From NCBI GenBank assembly GCA_965153455.1, contig OZ234497.1, positions 11,842,001 through 11,906,000 on the forward strand: a stretch of 64,000 bases of DNA. The letters run 5' to 3'. Every line of letters starts with the position of its first letter. Position 1 is the first letter of the stretch. The notes below the pieces were generated by a model, which had not been told where the DNA came from, did not search any database, and saw nothing but the letters and a program-made list of their open reading frames with translations. This DNA comes from Sphagnum compactum. Lineage: Eukaryota > Bryophyta > Sphagnopsida > Sphagnales. Shown here in pieces: positions 61,801 to 63,177 of the stretch. The position numbers and the translations under genes are program-made.

Positions 61801-63177
61801 TATTGATTTTTGAATTTTTTTTACAAAATAATAATTTCAATAAAATTGAATTTAATATTTTCGGGAAATTGGAGCCACGTGCTCTTGATGCTGTTGGAAA
61901 GCCCTTGATGAATAGGGTTGCATGGAGGTGATGATTTCAGGTTTTTTTAGACTTAAGGTGTGGAAGATATATTGAAATTCAAGTAATGTATGTCATTAAA
62001 ACAAATTAATAAAAAATCCAAATGTAAACATTTAATGGAAATTGGGATTTTGGACTTAGGTTAAAAGAAACTTTCCCTTTGCGACCATCATTCAATATTA
62101 TGATATGTGCTCGTGTGCTCATCAACACAGGCCACACTAGTGTCTTTTTTTAATGGAATTTTGTAATTCTTGGTTTGGAAATGGATTAATTTGATGGTAT
62201 TATTTGGAGTAAATTCAAAATATTATATTTATTTATTTATTTATTTATTTACCTCACAACATTTGCAGGTAAGATGGAGGGAAAGTGCAGCTGATATAGA
62301 GAAAAAACGCAAGTTATTAGTTGGTGATGTATTTTTGTGCGCGGCATGTGTTTCTTATTATGGGGCATTTTCTGGACCATACCGTGCCATTCTTGTGGCC
62401 AATTGGATCAAAAGAGCCATAGTATATACACACTAATAACCTAAACTTTTCTCGTGAACACATTTTAAACCAATTTCAATACTACCATTTAATGCTCACA
62501 TTTTTCTCAAAAGTAATCAACCTTGAAATATTTTTTCATCCACAATTATTATTTGTCACTAGAAAATAGAGTTATGAGCATGTGTACCTATGTCGTGATG
62601 TTTCAAATTAACTATAGGTTGGTTAAGTGACCAAATGCACAATAAAATGTGACCAAGGAAACTATCGTATTCATGTTCAATAAAATTGTGGAGGGTGTTA
62701 TTTATCTATGTTTTAAAAATTGTTGACATTTTCTTGATTTTAAAACTCAAATTACAAAGAATGATTTTTTTAAAAAAAATTAGTTCATTCTTTTGAGCAC
62801 ATACATAATGCCTATCTACAAATTTCACTACAAGAAAGAACTTGTCCCTTAATGCAAATTGTGATTCTAGCATGTTATGTGGGGTGAATGTCAAGTGTTG
62901 AATGATTAGTGAAGAAAATACCTTCAAAATATTAAATTAGGGTTGACATGTAATTTCATTGTGAATTAATATTTCAGTTTTACTTTGAATGGTTGGTTTT
63001 GTTATATAGGAATCTGGAGTTCCATGTTCGGAAAATTGCACTTTGAGATCTATTCTTTCGACACCCGTAGAAGTTCGGGAGTGGAGTATATGGGGTCTTC
63101 CCACCGATGATGTGTCGGTCGATAATGCCATCCTTGTCACCCATGGGCGACGGTGGCCATTGATGATCGATCCACAG
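1744..63177 (+). CDS. axonemal dynein heavy chain, inner-arm single-headed type (partial, 42 exons, 3' end outside window)
   Basis: This is a minus-end-directed microtubule motor subunit of the ciliary or flagellar axoneme. ATP hydrolysis at AAA1 drives the linker swing and the stalk binds the neighbouring doublet. The spliced reading frame (2951 codons from the ATG at 1744) shows, in order: tail (1-~550), linker (~550-1300), AAA1 (P-loop lysine ~1343), AAA2 (~1624), AAA3 (~1971), AAA4 (~2323), stalk with microtubule-binding tip (~2580-2845) and the start of AAA5. Family members are about 4000-4600 residues, so roughly 1100-1300 residues are missing on the right. The axonemal Walker B CFDEFNRI is present. 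The short tail and the AAA2 segment suggest the DNAH1/3/6/7/12 group. Of 41 introns, 27 are phase 0, 9 phase 1 and 5 phase 2; 40 are GT-AG and one is GC-AG. The domain identity is certain; the subfamily and the exact N-terminus are inferred. Confidence 0.95.
2462..2590 (+). CDS. dynein exon 2: tail, residues 63-105
   Basis: Acceptor TGTTTAG|GT. The frame reads [12 protein letters not shown], continues with a basic stretch ([13 protein letters not shown]) and ends [10 protein letters not shown]. Donor CTTC|GTATCT is phase 1 and joins exon 3 as Gln-Leu-Leu-Lys-Ala-Asp. The family is poorly conserved here, so support rests on phase agreement on both sides and an open frame. The 346-base intron after it is featureless. 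Confidence 0.6.
2937..3116 (+). CDS. dynein exon 3: tail, residues 106-165
   Basis: Acceptor ATTTAG|AA, phase 1 in. The peptide contains [19 protein letters not shown] and then [18 protein letters not shown], which matches the (Y/F)xTMSxxGVTxF block near the N-terminus of inner-arm heavy chains such as DNAH6 and DNAH7. Donor GCAG|GTTCAT is phase 1; the split codon becomes Glu with exon 4. The intron after it (629 bases) shows nothing. Confidence 0.85.
3746..3822 (+). CDS. dynein exon 4: small 77-base tail exon, residues 166-191
   Basis: Acceptor GGACAG|AATTT. Together with the last base of exon 3 it reads [16 protein letters not shown], then [10 protein letters not shown]. The family motif is EFxxLxxWEREYxxxxxLxxIPFF, so this short exon is well supported although its frame is overlapped by longer spurious open frames. 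Donor CATCAG|GTTCAT, phase 0. The next intron is 282 bases. Confidence 0.88.
4105..4242 (+). CDS. dynein exon 5: tail, residues 192-237
   Basis: Acceptor GTTTTTCAG|TAC. It reads [20 protein letters not shown] and later [16 protein letters not shown], matching the family pattern WKxFxxWRKNVRxKK followed by NPxLxxxLLxI. The pair of Trp-x(n)-Trp motifs makes the assignment firm. Donor AAATG|GTACCC, phase 0. The 690-base intron downstream shows no structure. Confidence 0.9.
4933..5055 (+). CDS. dynein exon 6: tail, residues 238-278
   Basis: Acceptor GGGTTTAG|ATA, phase 0 in and out. It ends [20 protein letters not shown] then VQE; the family has YTLxEFxxxQxxxxxEVxxxLxEF here. The helix continues directly into exon 7 across a 4.5-kb intron. 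Donor AAGAG|GTATGC. Confidence 0.88.
6355..6450 (-). repeat. possible SINE head, minus strand
   Basis: On the minus strand GAGGGTTCAATTCCC (6400-6386) is a very good tRNA B box, and GTGGGTTGGTGAAGG some 45 bases before it could be a decayed A box. This is all the support. Confidence 0.35.
7695..7727 (+). repeat. CT microsatellite
   Basis: About sixteen CT units in intron 6. Confidence 0.95.
8000..8515. repeat. abundant AT-rich repeat (family F), two copies in intron 6
   Basis: Sense core, as best seen in several introns: TAGTGTAAATTCAACTAATT then TTGCTAATTTTTTGGAAATT and a tail AAAATTNGAAAAGAAAACC. One copy in sense at about 8000-8090 and one inverted at 8420-8515. Confidence 0.5.
9584..9787 (+). 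CDS. dynein exon 7: tail, residues 279-346
   Basis: Acceptor GATATAG|TTA. It opens [19 protein letters not shown], the helix that in related chains ends in an R/KxACxxAL pattern. It then runs into an acidic/polar insert ([17 protein letters not shown] and on to KEKVGEEQ) like the variable linker found at this place in the family. Donor GAGCAA|GTAAGA, phase 0. Confidence 0.88.
10059..10081 (+). repeat. GT microsatellite
   Basis: About eleven GT units in intron 7. Confidence 0.9.
12650..12895 (+). mobile_element. family C MITE-like copy in intron 7
   Basis: Left part ATTATGGTACCTTGGTAGCT; right part TTAATTAATTATTTAACAAA then CATGTGTTGAAGC, the same order as the element at 45003-45208 read from either end. 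Ends are diverged. Confidence 0.5.
13151..13662 (+). repeat. three related blocks in series in intron 7
   Basis: Three ~80-base blocks (13151-13230, 13385-13473, 13584-13662) share CCATACTTGRC-ATCT, GAAGGACTT-AAATACT-TGTGTTA and GCATGTAAGAT words in the same order and orientation, at spacings of about 230 and 200 bases. The second and third are each followed by an inverted copy of the abundant AT-rich repeat, so the duplicated unit probably includes it. Confidence 0.65.
13979..14317 (+). CDS. dynein exon 8: tail, residues 347-459
   Basis: Acceptor GGCCAG|GAT. It includes [20 protein letters not shown], which corresponds to the RLxRFIRLADYLIxxxL block that is a hallmark of this part of inner-arm heavy chains. 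It continues through helical, acidic sequence to [14 protein letters not shown]. Codon use is visibly GC-richer than the flanking introns. Donor AACCAG|GTTCTT, phase 0. Confidence 0.95.
14318..17509 (+). other. intron 8 (3.2 kb)
   Basis: AT-rich with poly(T)/AAT tracts (14340-14410, 14655-14676) and a run of CATC units (16496-16535). The frames at 14887-15084 (+) and 15299-15511 (-) have intron-like composition. Around 17160-17270 there may be a decayed copy of the abundant AT-rich repeat. Nothing else is recognised. Confidence 0.6.
17510..17707 (+). CDS. dynein exon 9: tail, residues 460-525
   Basis: Acceptor GGATTGCAG|ATG. It reads [20 protein letters not shown] and ends [13 protein letters not shown], a helical stretch of the tail matching the family by hydrophobic pattern rather than by a short motif. 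Donor TATCAA|GTAAGT is an ideal plant-type site, phase 0. A 451-base featureless intron follows. Confidence 0.9.
18159..18248 (+). CDS. dynein exon 10: 90-base tail exon, residues 526-555
   Basis: Acceptor ATTGCTAG|TGC. It encodes [16 protein letters not shown], then [14 protein letters not shown]. It has no known motif, but both neighbours are phase 0 and the peptide is helix-like. A second AG at 18165 would break the frame, which supports the start used. The donor AAAGAG|GTTGCT is weak and is followed by a pyrimidine-rich tract, so the exon end is less sure than the exon. Confidence 0.75.
18249..22618 (+). other. intron 10 (4.4 kb)
   Basis: Starts with C/T-rich sequence. It carries a dispersed word at 19370-19440 (GTCCATAGGAAGATTTAGCC) also seen near 10125 and 37950, a G homopolymer at 19464-19484, and a stretch at 20280-22300 whose composition differs slightly and could be an old, unrecognisable transposon. 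No gene is supported. Confidence 0.6.
19464..19484 (+). repeat. G homopolymer
   Basis: Twenty-one consecutive G in intron 10; responsible for a spurious poly-Pro frame on the minus strand. Confidence 0.9.
22619..22720 (+). CDS. dynein exon 11: 102-base tail exon, residues 556-589
   Basis: Acceptor TTGAGCAG|CTA. It reads [20 protein letters not shown] and then [14 protein letters not shown]. The family has a comparable F-x(n)-F-x(3)-Q-x(n)-I-x(2)-LP pattern before the linker. Donor GAAGTG|GTAGGT, phase 0; GTAG|GTAATT four bases on would break the frame. The 902-base intron shows nothing. Confidence 0.85.
23623..23715 (+). CDS. dynein exon 12: 93-base tail/linker exon, residues 590-620
   Basis: Acceptor CATATTTAG|GAA. 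It encodes [20 protein letters not shown], then [11 protein letters not shown], a coiled-coil-like charged helix. Phase 0 on both sides; donor ATGAG|GTATTT. The intron after it (943 bases) holds an A-run near 24230 and no feature. Confidence 0.85.
24659..24947 (+). CDS. dynein exon 13: linker entry, residues 621-716
   Basis: Acceptor AATTGCAG|GCA. Peptide landmarks are [20 protein letters not shown], then [16 protein letters not shown], ending AQNPMILSA. Family members have YxLLxxYxVxIPxExL at the same place, so this exon is secure. Donor GCCG|GTAACA is phase 1 and makes Asp with exon 14. The 480-base intron contains short TAAATTTA tandem words at about 25300-25420. Confidence 0.93.
25428..25534 (+). 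CDS. dynein exon 14: linker, residues 717-752
   Basis: Acceptor AATTGCAG|ATT. With the split Asp it reads [20 protein letters not shown] and ends [11 protein letters not shown]; related chains have YNxYQxxF here. Donor TTTGAG|GTTTTC, phase 0. The intron that follows (920 bases) is largely occupied by a retroposon-like repeat with a 51-base A-run. Confidence 0.92.
26035..26350 (+). repeat. poly(A)-ended retroposon-like repeat (family D) in intron 14
   Basis: Runs from TTTTTAATGTTGCGTCACTG GCTAGC through CAAAGTCCAAATGTGG to CTCATTTTGGCAAAATTTCA CACCCCG and then 51 A residues (26300-26350). The copy at 59645-59920 has the same order and also ends in an A-run. A 3' A-run after a conserved end suggests retroposition. 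No coding frame. Confidence 0.6.
26300..26350 (+). repeat. 51-base A homopolymer
   Basis: Uninterrupted A-run ending 104 bases before the exon 15 acceptor. It is the 3' tail of the family D copy. Its exact length is likely unreliable in any assembly. Confidence 0.95.
26455..26618 (+). CDS. dynein exon 15: linker, residues 753-806
   Basis: Acceptor AATTGAAG|ACA, with A at -3 (less usual). It reads [20 protein letters not shown] and contains [16 protein letters not shown], matching the family pattern W-x(n)-PFxxLDxxxLxxxV. Donor ACCAA|GTAAGA, phase 2. The intron (1027 bases) has a TA run at 26718-26746 and no other feature. Confidence 0.93.
26718..26746 (+). repeat. TA microsatellite
   Basis: About fourteen TA units in intron 15. 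Confidence 0.9.
27646..27820 (+). CDS. dynein exon 16: linker, residues 807-865
   Basis: Acceptor TTGTAG|G. It contains [20 protein letters not shown], the strongly conserved LxxLRNxALKxRHWxxI motif of the linker in all dynein heavy chains. Donor CGCAGG|GTATAT, phase 0. The 478-base intron contains an inverted copy of the abundant AT-rich repeat (about 27915-28000). Confidence 0.97.
27915..28000 (-). repeat. family F inverted copy interrupted by a TA run, intron 16
   Basis: AATCTAGCAAATTTTC, a TA run, then GTCAAATTTACACTAGAAAA: the family core in reverse complement with a TA expansion in the middle. Confidence 0.4.
28299..28439 (+). CDS. dynein exon 17: linker, residues 866-912
   Basis: Acceptor TTTTTAG|ATT. 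It reads [20 protein letters not shown] and continues [20 protein letters not shown], matching the conserved LxxLLxLxLxxHxxxIxxIxxxAxxExxLExxL region. Donor AACAAG|GTTAGT, phase 0. Nothing is seen in the 736-base intron. Confidence 0.96.
29176..29306 (+). CDS. dynein exon 18: linker, residues 913-955, ends at a GC donor
   Basis: Acceptor TTTGTAG|TGG. The peptide includes [20 protein letters not shown] and ends [14 protein letters not shown], matching Wxxxxf...LExxxvxlxtmxxS. The exon must end after ...TCAAG at 29306 to keep frame with exon 19 (AG|G = Arg). The next two bases are GC, so the intron is of the GC-AG class (CAAG|GCAAAT). No usable in-frame GT lies nearby. Confidence 0.93.
29307..30500 (+). 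other. intron 18, GC-AG class (1.2 kb)
   Basis: Starts GCAAAT and ends CAATAG. A/G-rich low-complexity sequence lies at 29760-30040; no coding feature or repeat copy is recognised. Confidence 0.85.
30501..30719 (+). CDS. dynein exon 19: linker, residues 956-1028
   Basis: Acceptor GCAATAG|G. It reads [18 protein letters not shown] and then [20 protein letters not shown], the conserved WxxxQxxWxYLExIFsspDIxxQLPxE block of the linker; it continues [18 protein letters not shown]. Donor GATAG|GTAATG, phase 2. Confidence 0.98.
30720..32134 (+). other. intron 19 (1.4 kb)
   Basis: Contains the minus-strand copy of the GGCTAGC retroposon-like family (about 30830-30975). The open frame 31283-31600 (+) is hydrophobic but has no homology I recognise. 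Confidence 0.6.
30830..30975 (-). repeat. family D, partial minus-strand copy in intron 19
   Basis: On the minus strand it reads CAATTTTTGGATGTTGTGTC ATTGGCTAGC, then ACTAAAATCAGACTCCAAAT, matching the 5' two-thirds of the two plus-strand copies. The poly(A)-proximal part is not clear. Confidence 0.55.
32135..32355 (+). CDS. dynein exon 20: linker, residues 1029-1102
   Basis: Acceptor GACATAG|G. It contains [20 protein letters not shown] and [19 protein letters not shown], the most conserved linker motif in the family ([23 protein letters not shown]). It ends PHMSKCF. Donor TTTTG|GTTAGA is phase 1 and gives Asp with exon 21. The 602-base intron is featureless. Confidence 0.99.
32958..33126 (+). 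CDS. dynein exon 21: linker, residues 1103-1158
   Basis: Acceptor CCACAG|AT. The split codon gives [20 protein letters not shown], then SSEGERI and [18 protein letters not shown]. This matches KCFxxIxxLxF...MxSxEGExVxf...VExWLxxvExxMxxslr. A longer overlapping frame through 32805-33002 is spurious. Donor CGCAG|GTCAAT, phase 2. Confidence 0.97.
33322..33415 (+). CDS. dynein exon 22: linker, residues 1159-1190
   Basis: Acceptor AATATAG|G. It reads [20 protein letters not shown], then [11 protein letters not shown], matching the RxxWvxxhpgQvvltvsqi block. Only 94 bases. Donor TCTCAG|GTGCCT, phase 0; acceptor and donor both agree with neighbours. Confidence 0.95.
33416..35186 (+). other. intron 22 (1.8 kb)
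   Basis: Contains a partial copy of the MITE-like family at about 34528-34582 (CAAACATGTGTTGAAATGGC). Otherwise AT-rich sequence with no recognised feature. Confidence 0.6.
34528..34582 (+). repeat. family C fragment in intron 22
   Basis: AATTAATTAATTATTCGACA followed by AACATGTGTTGAAATGGCTG and AGGTACTA: the terminal ~50 bases of family C without a matching left end nearby. Confidence 0.5.
35187..35401 (+). CDS. dynein exon 23: linker C-terminal part, residues 1191-1261
   Basis: Acceptor CTTTCTAG|GTG. It reads [11 protein letters not shown], then [20 protein letters not shown], then [19 protein letters not shown]. The family has W..e...aL...l...L..lv.[28 protein letters not shown]. Donor GTTAG|GTAAAA, phase 2. 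Confidence 0.98.
35402..37485 (+). other. intron 23 (2.1 kb)
   Basis: Holds a tRNA-like SINE head at 35652-35760. The open frame 36616-36858 (-) and the sequence around it are unassigned. No gene is supported. Confidence 0.6.
35652..35760 (+). repeat. tRNA-derived SINE head (family E)
   Basis: GTGTGGTAGCCCAATGG gives an A-box-like word (TAGCCCAATGG, 35664-35674) and 45 bases on GGGTTCAATCGC gives a B-box-like word (35708-35719). The spacing suits a polymerase III internal promoter. The same head with different spacer occurs at 40791-40860. It does not fold into a functional tRNA cloverleaf by eye. Confidence 0.5.
37486..37613 (+). CDS. dynein exon 24: linker/AAA1 boundary, residues 1262-1304
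   Basis: Acceptor GGTTCAG|AGAG. With the split Arg it reads [20 protein letters not shown] and then [12 protein letters not shown], matching FxWxxQLRYYW...aqfxYgYEYLG just before AAA1. A longer frame over the same bases (37440-37709) is a shadow. Donor TTGG|GTGCGT is phase 1 and yields Gly with exon 25. Confidence 0.97.
38538..38577 (+). repeat. TC microsatellite
   Basis: About twenty TC units in intron 24; it creates a long spurious Leu/Ser frame. Confidence 0.95.
39617..39974 (+). mobile_element. ~350-bp TIR element upstream of the AAA1 P-loop exon (family B)
   Basis: Left end AGTTATCCGTAAAGTCACC (39620 on); right end, read on the minus strand, AGTTATCCCTAAAGTCAGGC (39971-39952). TTA flanks both sides within one base (39616-39618 and 39972-39974), compatible with a 3-bp target duplication. 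The inside contains GTAGCAGCAGTGGAGGCGCT and no coding frame. TTA duplications are known for PIF/Harbinger-type elements, but that assignment is a guess. Confidence 0.65.
40285..40481 (+). CDS. dynein exon 25: AAA1 P-loop exon, residues 1305-1370
   Basis: Acceptor AAAATAG|GT. It encodes [17 protein letters not shown] and the AAA1 Walker [20 protein letters not shown] (Lys ~1343), then [16 protein letters not shown]1 is the main ATP hydrolysis site of the motor. Donor TACAAG|GTACGC, phase 0. Element copies in opposite orientation lie on both sides (39617-39974 and ~41680-42013). Confidence 0.99.
40791..40860 (+). repeat. tRNA-derived SINE head (family E), second copy
   Basis: AGTGTGGTAGCCTAGTG resembles the A box and AGGTTCAATTCTTT the B box, 40-45 bases apart, as at 35652. 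The body downstream is not recognisably shared. Confidence 0.45.
41680..42013 (-). mobile_element. family B TIR element, diverged inverted copy downstream of exon 25
   Basis: Read on the minus strand from 42013 it gives AGTTATCTGTGTAAAGTCAC and then shares with 39617-39974 the words TTTATTAAATCTCAGTA, GTAGTTGTAC and TAGCAGCAGT, in order. The distal end is degenerate. With the copy at 39617 it forms an inverted pair around exon 25. Confidence 0.6.
44012..44336 (+). CDS. dynein exon 26: AAA1 Walker B and sensor, residues 1371-1478
   Basis: Acceptor GAAACAG|TTT. It reads [20 protein letters not shown] with the axonemal Walker B CFDEFNRI, then [13 protein letters not shown], and the sensor region [20 protein letters not shown] followed by [10 protein letters not shown]. 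All key residues of AAA1 are present. GC content is clearly higher than in the introns. Donor GAAG|GTGATT, phase 1. Confidence 0.99.
44337..47453 (+). other. intron 26 (3.1 kb)
   Basis: Contains the best-preserved MITE-like element (45003-45208). The remainder, including 45540-47400, is AT-rich sequence in which I see no gene or repeat copy. Confidence 0.6.
45003..45208 (+). mobile_element. ~205-bp MITE-like element (family C)
   Basis: Left terminus ATAGTACCTTGGCCATTTCA; right terminus, reverse-complemented, CTAGTACCTTGGCCAATTTG: an inverted repeat of about 20 bp with one internal difference. The inside is AT-rich with AATTAATTAATTTTGAAATT. Related copies are at about 12650-12895, 34528-34582 and 54695-54915, and probably 11120-11300. 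No coding capacity. Confidence 0.65.
47454..47717 (+). CDS. dynein exon 27: AAA1 small domain to AAA2, residues 1479-1566
   Basis: Acceptor TTTTTCAG|GG; the split codon gives [20 protein letters not shown], then [16 protein letters not shown] and [20 protein letters not shown], ending IIGDLFPG. The family motif YDFGxRAxksvL...ALxxxNxPKfxxxDxxLFxxiixDLFPG is fully matched. Donor CCCAG|GTATTT, phase 1. The 712-base intron holds an inverted copy of the abundant AT-rich repeat (48040-48135). Confidence 0.99.
48040..48135 (-). repeat. family F inverted copy in intron 27
   Basis: Plus-strand text GGCAAAATTTTCCAAACATT, TAGCAAAAAG and TATACACTAGAAAGGAAAA is the reverse complement of the family core in reverse order. 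Confidence 0.5.
48430..49109 (+). CDS. dynein exon 28: AAA2, residues 1567-1793 (largest exon)
   Basis: Acceptor GGTAG|GC. It carries [20 protein letters not shown], Walker A GPTGGGKT (Lys ~1624), the block [17 protein letters not shown], Walker [18 protein letters not shown], and the sensor [23 protein letters not shown]2 in dyneins binds ATP structurally. The VGPTGGGKT form and MGELYGE block are closest to DNAH6 and its relatives as I remember them. The exon end at 49109 (AATGAG|GTTCTT) keeps phase 0, although the last ~12 residues are not motif-supported. Confidence 0.98.
49140..49310 (+). repeat. family F copy in intron 28
   Basis: Contains TTGTGTAAATTCAACTAAAT and TTGCTACTTTTTGGAGG and ends AAATTTGAAAAAGAAAACCC. 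Starts with a G-run after the exon (TTTTTGGGGGGGAC), as does the copy at 58185. Confidence 0.6.
49371..49720 (+). mobile_element. ~325-bp TIR element, full copy (family A)
   Basis: Bounded by TGGCCTTGCC (49391-49400) and its exact reverse complement GGCAAGGCCA (49706-49715). The right end also forms a hairpin, GCCTTG-GTAGG-CAAGGC. It shares long collinear similarity with the copies at 61091-61402, 63561-63735 and 63808-64000, including the outer word AACAAGGGGTGTGTCAC. It encodes nothing, so it is a MITE-like, non-autonomous element. The true termini may be the outer words rather than the 10-bp repeats. Confidence 0.7.
49944..50306 (+). CDS. dynein exon 29: AAA2 small domain, residues 1794-1914
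   Basis: Acceptor AAATTAG|GTG. It contains [33 protein letters not shown] and [11 protein letters not shown], matching the family pattern Fxxxxx(G/A)LxFxR and f.fsl.WsiGg. It ends [10 protein letters not shown]. Donor GAACAA|GTGAGT, phase 0. The 318-base intron shows only a short TA run. Confidence 0.98.
50625..50897 (+). CDS. dynein exon 30: AAA3 P-loop exon, residues 1915-2005
   Basis: Acceptor TATGTAG|GCA. It reads [17 protein letters not shown], then [19 protein letters not shown], then Walker A GVSGVGKS (Lys ~1971) and [16 protein letters not shown]3 nucleotide state gates the motor in dyneins. The start overlaps no long frame; it is fixed by the W-x(4)-P-x-F motif and phase 0. Donor ACTCAA|GTACCA. 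The 561-base intron holds a copy of the abundant AT-rich repeat (51040-51180). Confidence 0.99.
51040..51180 (+). repeat. family F copy in intron 30
   Basis: TTTTCTAGTGTACATTCAAC, then TAATTTTGCTAATTTTTTTG, and the tail ATTGAAAAGAAAAACC match the family order. Confidence 0.55.
51459..51713 (+). CDS. dynein exon 31: AAA3 Walker B, residues 2006-2090
   Basis: Acceptor ATGTAG|GAA. It contains [18 protein letters not shown], Walker [32 protein letters not shown] and [12 protein letters not shown], all invariant family motifs. Donor AATGAG|GTAGCT, phase 0. Confidence 0.99.
51714..53043 (+). other. intron 31 (1.3 kb)
   Basis: AT-rich sequence with a CA microsatellite at 52835-52857 followed by a TA run. 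The open frame 52372-52704 (+) has no dynein or other recognisable content. Confidence 0.6.
52835..52857 (+). repeat. CA microsatellite
   Basis: About eleven CA units followed by TA units in intron 31. Confidence 0.9.
53044..53295 (+). CDS. dynein exon 32: AAA3 C-terminal part, residues 2091-2174
   Basis: Acceptor ATCCAG|GTA. It reads [20 protein letters not shown], then [10 protein letters not shown] and [14 protein letters not shown], matching vTpRFxRHFxxl...Yxxip and [15 protein letters not shown]. Donor TTTCAG|GTTCGT, phase 0. The 198-base intron is plain. Confidence 0.99.
53494..53754 (+). CDS. dynein exon 33: AAA3-AAA4 junction, residues 2175-2261
   Basis: Acceptor GTTTTAG|GGT. It continues Q|GILMVKP, then [20 protein letters not shown] and FGDYLRPG near the end, the family pattern LWxHExxRVFxDRLxxxeD. 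Donor GAACAG|GTAAAA, phase 0. The next intron is only 156 bases, the shortest in the model. Confidence 0.99.
53911..54217 (+). CDS. dynein exon 34: AAA4 P-loop exon, residues 2262-2363
   Basis: Acceptor TGTTTAG|GTC. It contains [20 protein letters not shown], the AAA4 Walker [19 protein letters not shown] (Lys ~2323) and [20 protein letters not shown]. These are the canonical [16 protein letters not shown] and YxxxeFreDLkxly motifs. Donor GCAG|GTCAAA is phase 1; the split codon becomes Gly. Confidence 0.99.
54218..55680 (+). other. intron 34 (1.5 kb)
   Basis: Contains a MITE-family copy (about 54695-54915) ending near CAAACATGTGTCAAAGATGC. The rest is AT-rich and unassigned. Confidence 0.6.
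54695..54915 (+). mobile_element. family C MITE-like copy in intron 34
   Basis: Left part ACCATACCATAGCATAAAGG; right part AAATAATTATTGGACAAACA followed by TGTGTCAAAGATGCCAAGGC. The right terminus agrees with family C; the left is diverged. Confidence 0.5.
55681..56084 (+). CDS. dynein exon 35: AAA4, residues 2364-2498
   Basis: Acceptor AAGTGCAG|GT. It reads [20 protein letters not shown], then [38 protein letters not shown] and [20 protein letters not shown]. These match FlfxDtQIxxExFLEDINxxLNsGEVPNLF and CMSPVGxxFRxRxRxFPxLvxxxTIDWFxxWP. Donor GATGAG|GTGAGT, phase 0. The 352-base intron has CATC repeats at about 56370-56396. Confidence 0.99.
56437..56679 (+). CDS. dynein exon 36: AAA4 end and stalk base, residues 2499-2579
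   Basis: Acceptor AATTAG|GTG. It contains [40 protein letters not shown] and [20 protein letters not shown]. The family has H.sV......f....R..YvTPxSYLelI..f, then LxxGLxKLxeTxxxVaxMQ, where the stalk helix starts. Donor ATGAAG|GTAGGT, phase 0. The 489-base intron is plain. Confidence 0.99.
57169..57267 (+). CDS. dynein exon 37: stalk coiled coil 1, residues 2580-2612
   Basis: Acceptor TGTACAG|GTA. It encodes [19 protein letters not shown], then [14 protein letters not shown]: the first strand of the antiparallel stalk coiled coil (L-x(2)-L-x-P-L pattern). 99 bases, phase 0 on both sides, donor CAAAAG|GTGCAA. A longer open frame through the donor (57175-57465) is spurious. The 1.15-kb intron has an AT-rich repeat copy at 58185-58315. 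Confidence 0.97.
58185..58315 (+). repeat. family F copy in intron 37
   Basis: TTTTTGGGGGGGACATAAAA, then ATAGTGTTAATTTTACTAAT and TAGCTAATTTTTTGGAAATT, ending AAAATTAAAAAAGAAATCCC. Confidence 0.55.
58419..58679 (+). CDS. dynein exon 38: stalk strand 1 to microtubule-binding domain, residues 2613-2699
   Basis: Acceptor TTCATAG|GTG. It contains [18 protein letters not shown], then [20 protein letters not shown] and [20 protein letters not shown], then [15 protein letters not shown]. These match [45 protein letters not shown]. Donor AAGAAG|GTGTTA, phase 0. Confidence 0.99.
58680..60443 (+). other. intron 38 (1.8 kb)
   Basis: Contains a C homopolymer (59020-59032), a TTTGAACCCC block (59241-59250) that on the minus strand resembles a tRNA B box, an AT-rich repeat copy (59500-59620), a poly(A)-ended retroposon-like copy (59645-59920), and a 100-base T/C-rich tract (60300-60400) just before the next acceptor. 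Confidence 0.65.
59645..59920 (+). repeat. family D retroposon-like repeat, second copy, intron 38
   Basis: Starts CAATTTTCCGATGTTGTGTC ATTGGCTAGC, contains AATCAGAGTCCAATAGTGG, and ends CACATTTTGGTGAAATTTCA CTCCCC followed by 13 A. Collinear with 26035-26350. Confidence 0.6.
60444..60662 (+). CDS. dynein exon 39: microtubule-binding domain, residues 2700-2772
   Basis: Acceptor TGAATAG|GTA. It reads [20 protein letters not shown], then [20 protein letters not shown] and SKVVAPKKA. The family has lLxdxxFlxsLxxyDKDnIp...SxAaxgLcxWvxAmxxYxxvxkxVxPKkxxL; this tip contacts tubulin. The donor is set at AAAGCT|GTAATT (phase 0), which lacks G at -1 and is therefore a weak site, but the join to exon 40 is in frame and on motif. 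Confidence 0.96.
60663..61418 (+). other. intron 39 (0.76 kb), half occupied by a TIR element
   Basis: An inverted copy of the 10-bp-TIR element lies at 61091-61402, ending 16 bases before exon 40. The rest is plain. Confidence 0.75.
61091..61402 (-). mobile_element. family A TIR element, inverted copy beside exon 40
   Basis: Reverse-complement match to 49371-49720 from end to end: TTGGCCTTGCTTACCAAGGC on the left and GTGACACACCCCTTGTT on the right, with diverged TIRs. The right edge lies 16 bases upstream of exon 40, so the branch point of that intron is probably inside the element. Confidence 0.7.
61419..61634 (+). CDS. dynein exon 40: stalk coiled coil 2, residues 2773-2844
   Basis: Acceptor TTATTCAG|ACT. 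It encodes [20 protein letters not shown], a heptad-rich strand with [19 protein letters not shown], and ends [16 protein letters not shown]. The family reads KRAxkLtxgLxxEkxRW at this boundary with exon 41. Phase 0 on both sides; donor GAAGCG|GTAAAT. Confidence 0.98.
61635..62268 (+). other. intron 40 (0.63 kb)
   Basis: Plain AT-rich intron with a TTTA microsatellite (about 62223-62250) just upstream of the acceptor. Confidence 0.6.
62269..62421 (+). CDS. dynein exon 41: AAA5 entry, residues 2845-2895
   Basis: Acceptor TTTGCAG|GTA. It reads [20 protein letters not shown], then [20 protein letters not shown] and NWIKRAI. The family motif is RWxxxxxxLxxxxxxLvGDvLlaxaflsYxGpFxxxYR. Donor GCCATA|GTATAT, phase 0, with A at -1. 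The 588-base intron shows nothing. Confidence 0.97.
63010..63177 (+). CDS. dynein exon 42: AAA5, residues 2896-2951, last exon in window
   Basis: Acceptor TATATAG|GAA. It contains [20 protein letters not shown], then [20 protein letters not shown]. The family has L.d...ir.W...GLP.D..S.eNg.iv....RWPLmIDPQ.QA..WI, so the coding sequence clearly continues. Donor CCACAG|GTGTTG, phase 0. Confidence 0.98.
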
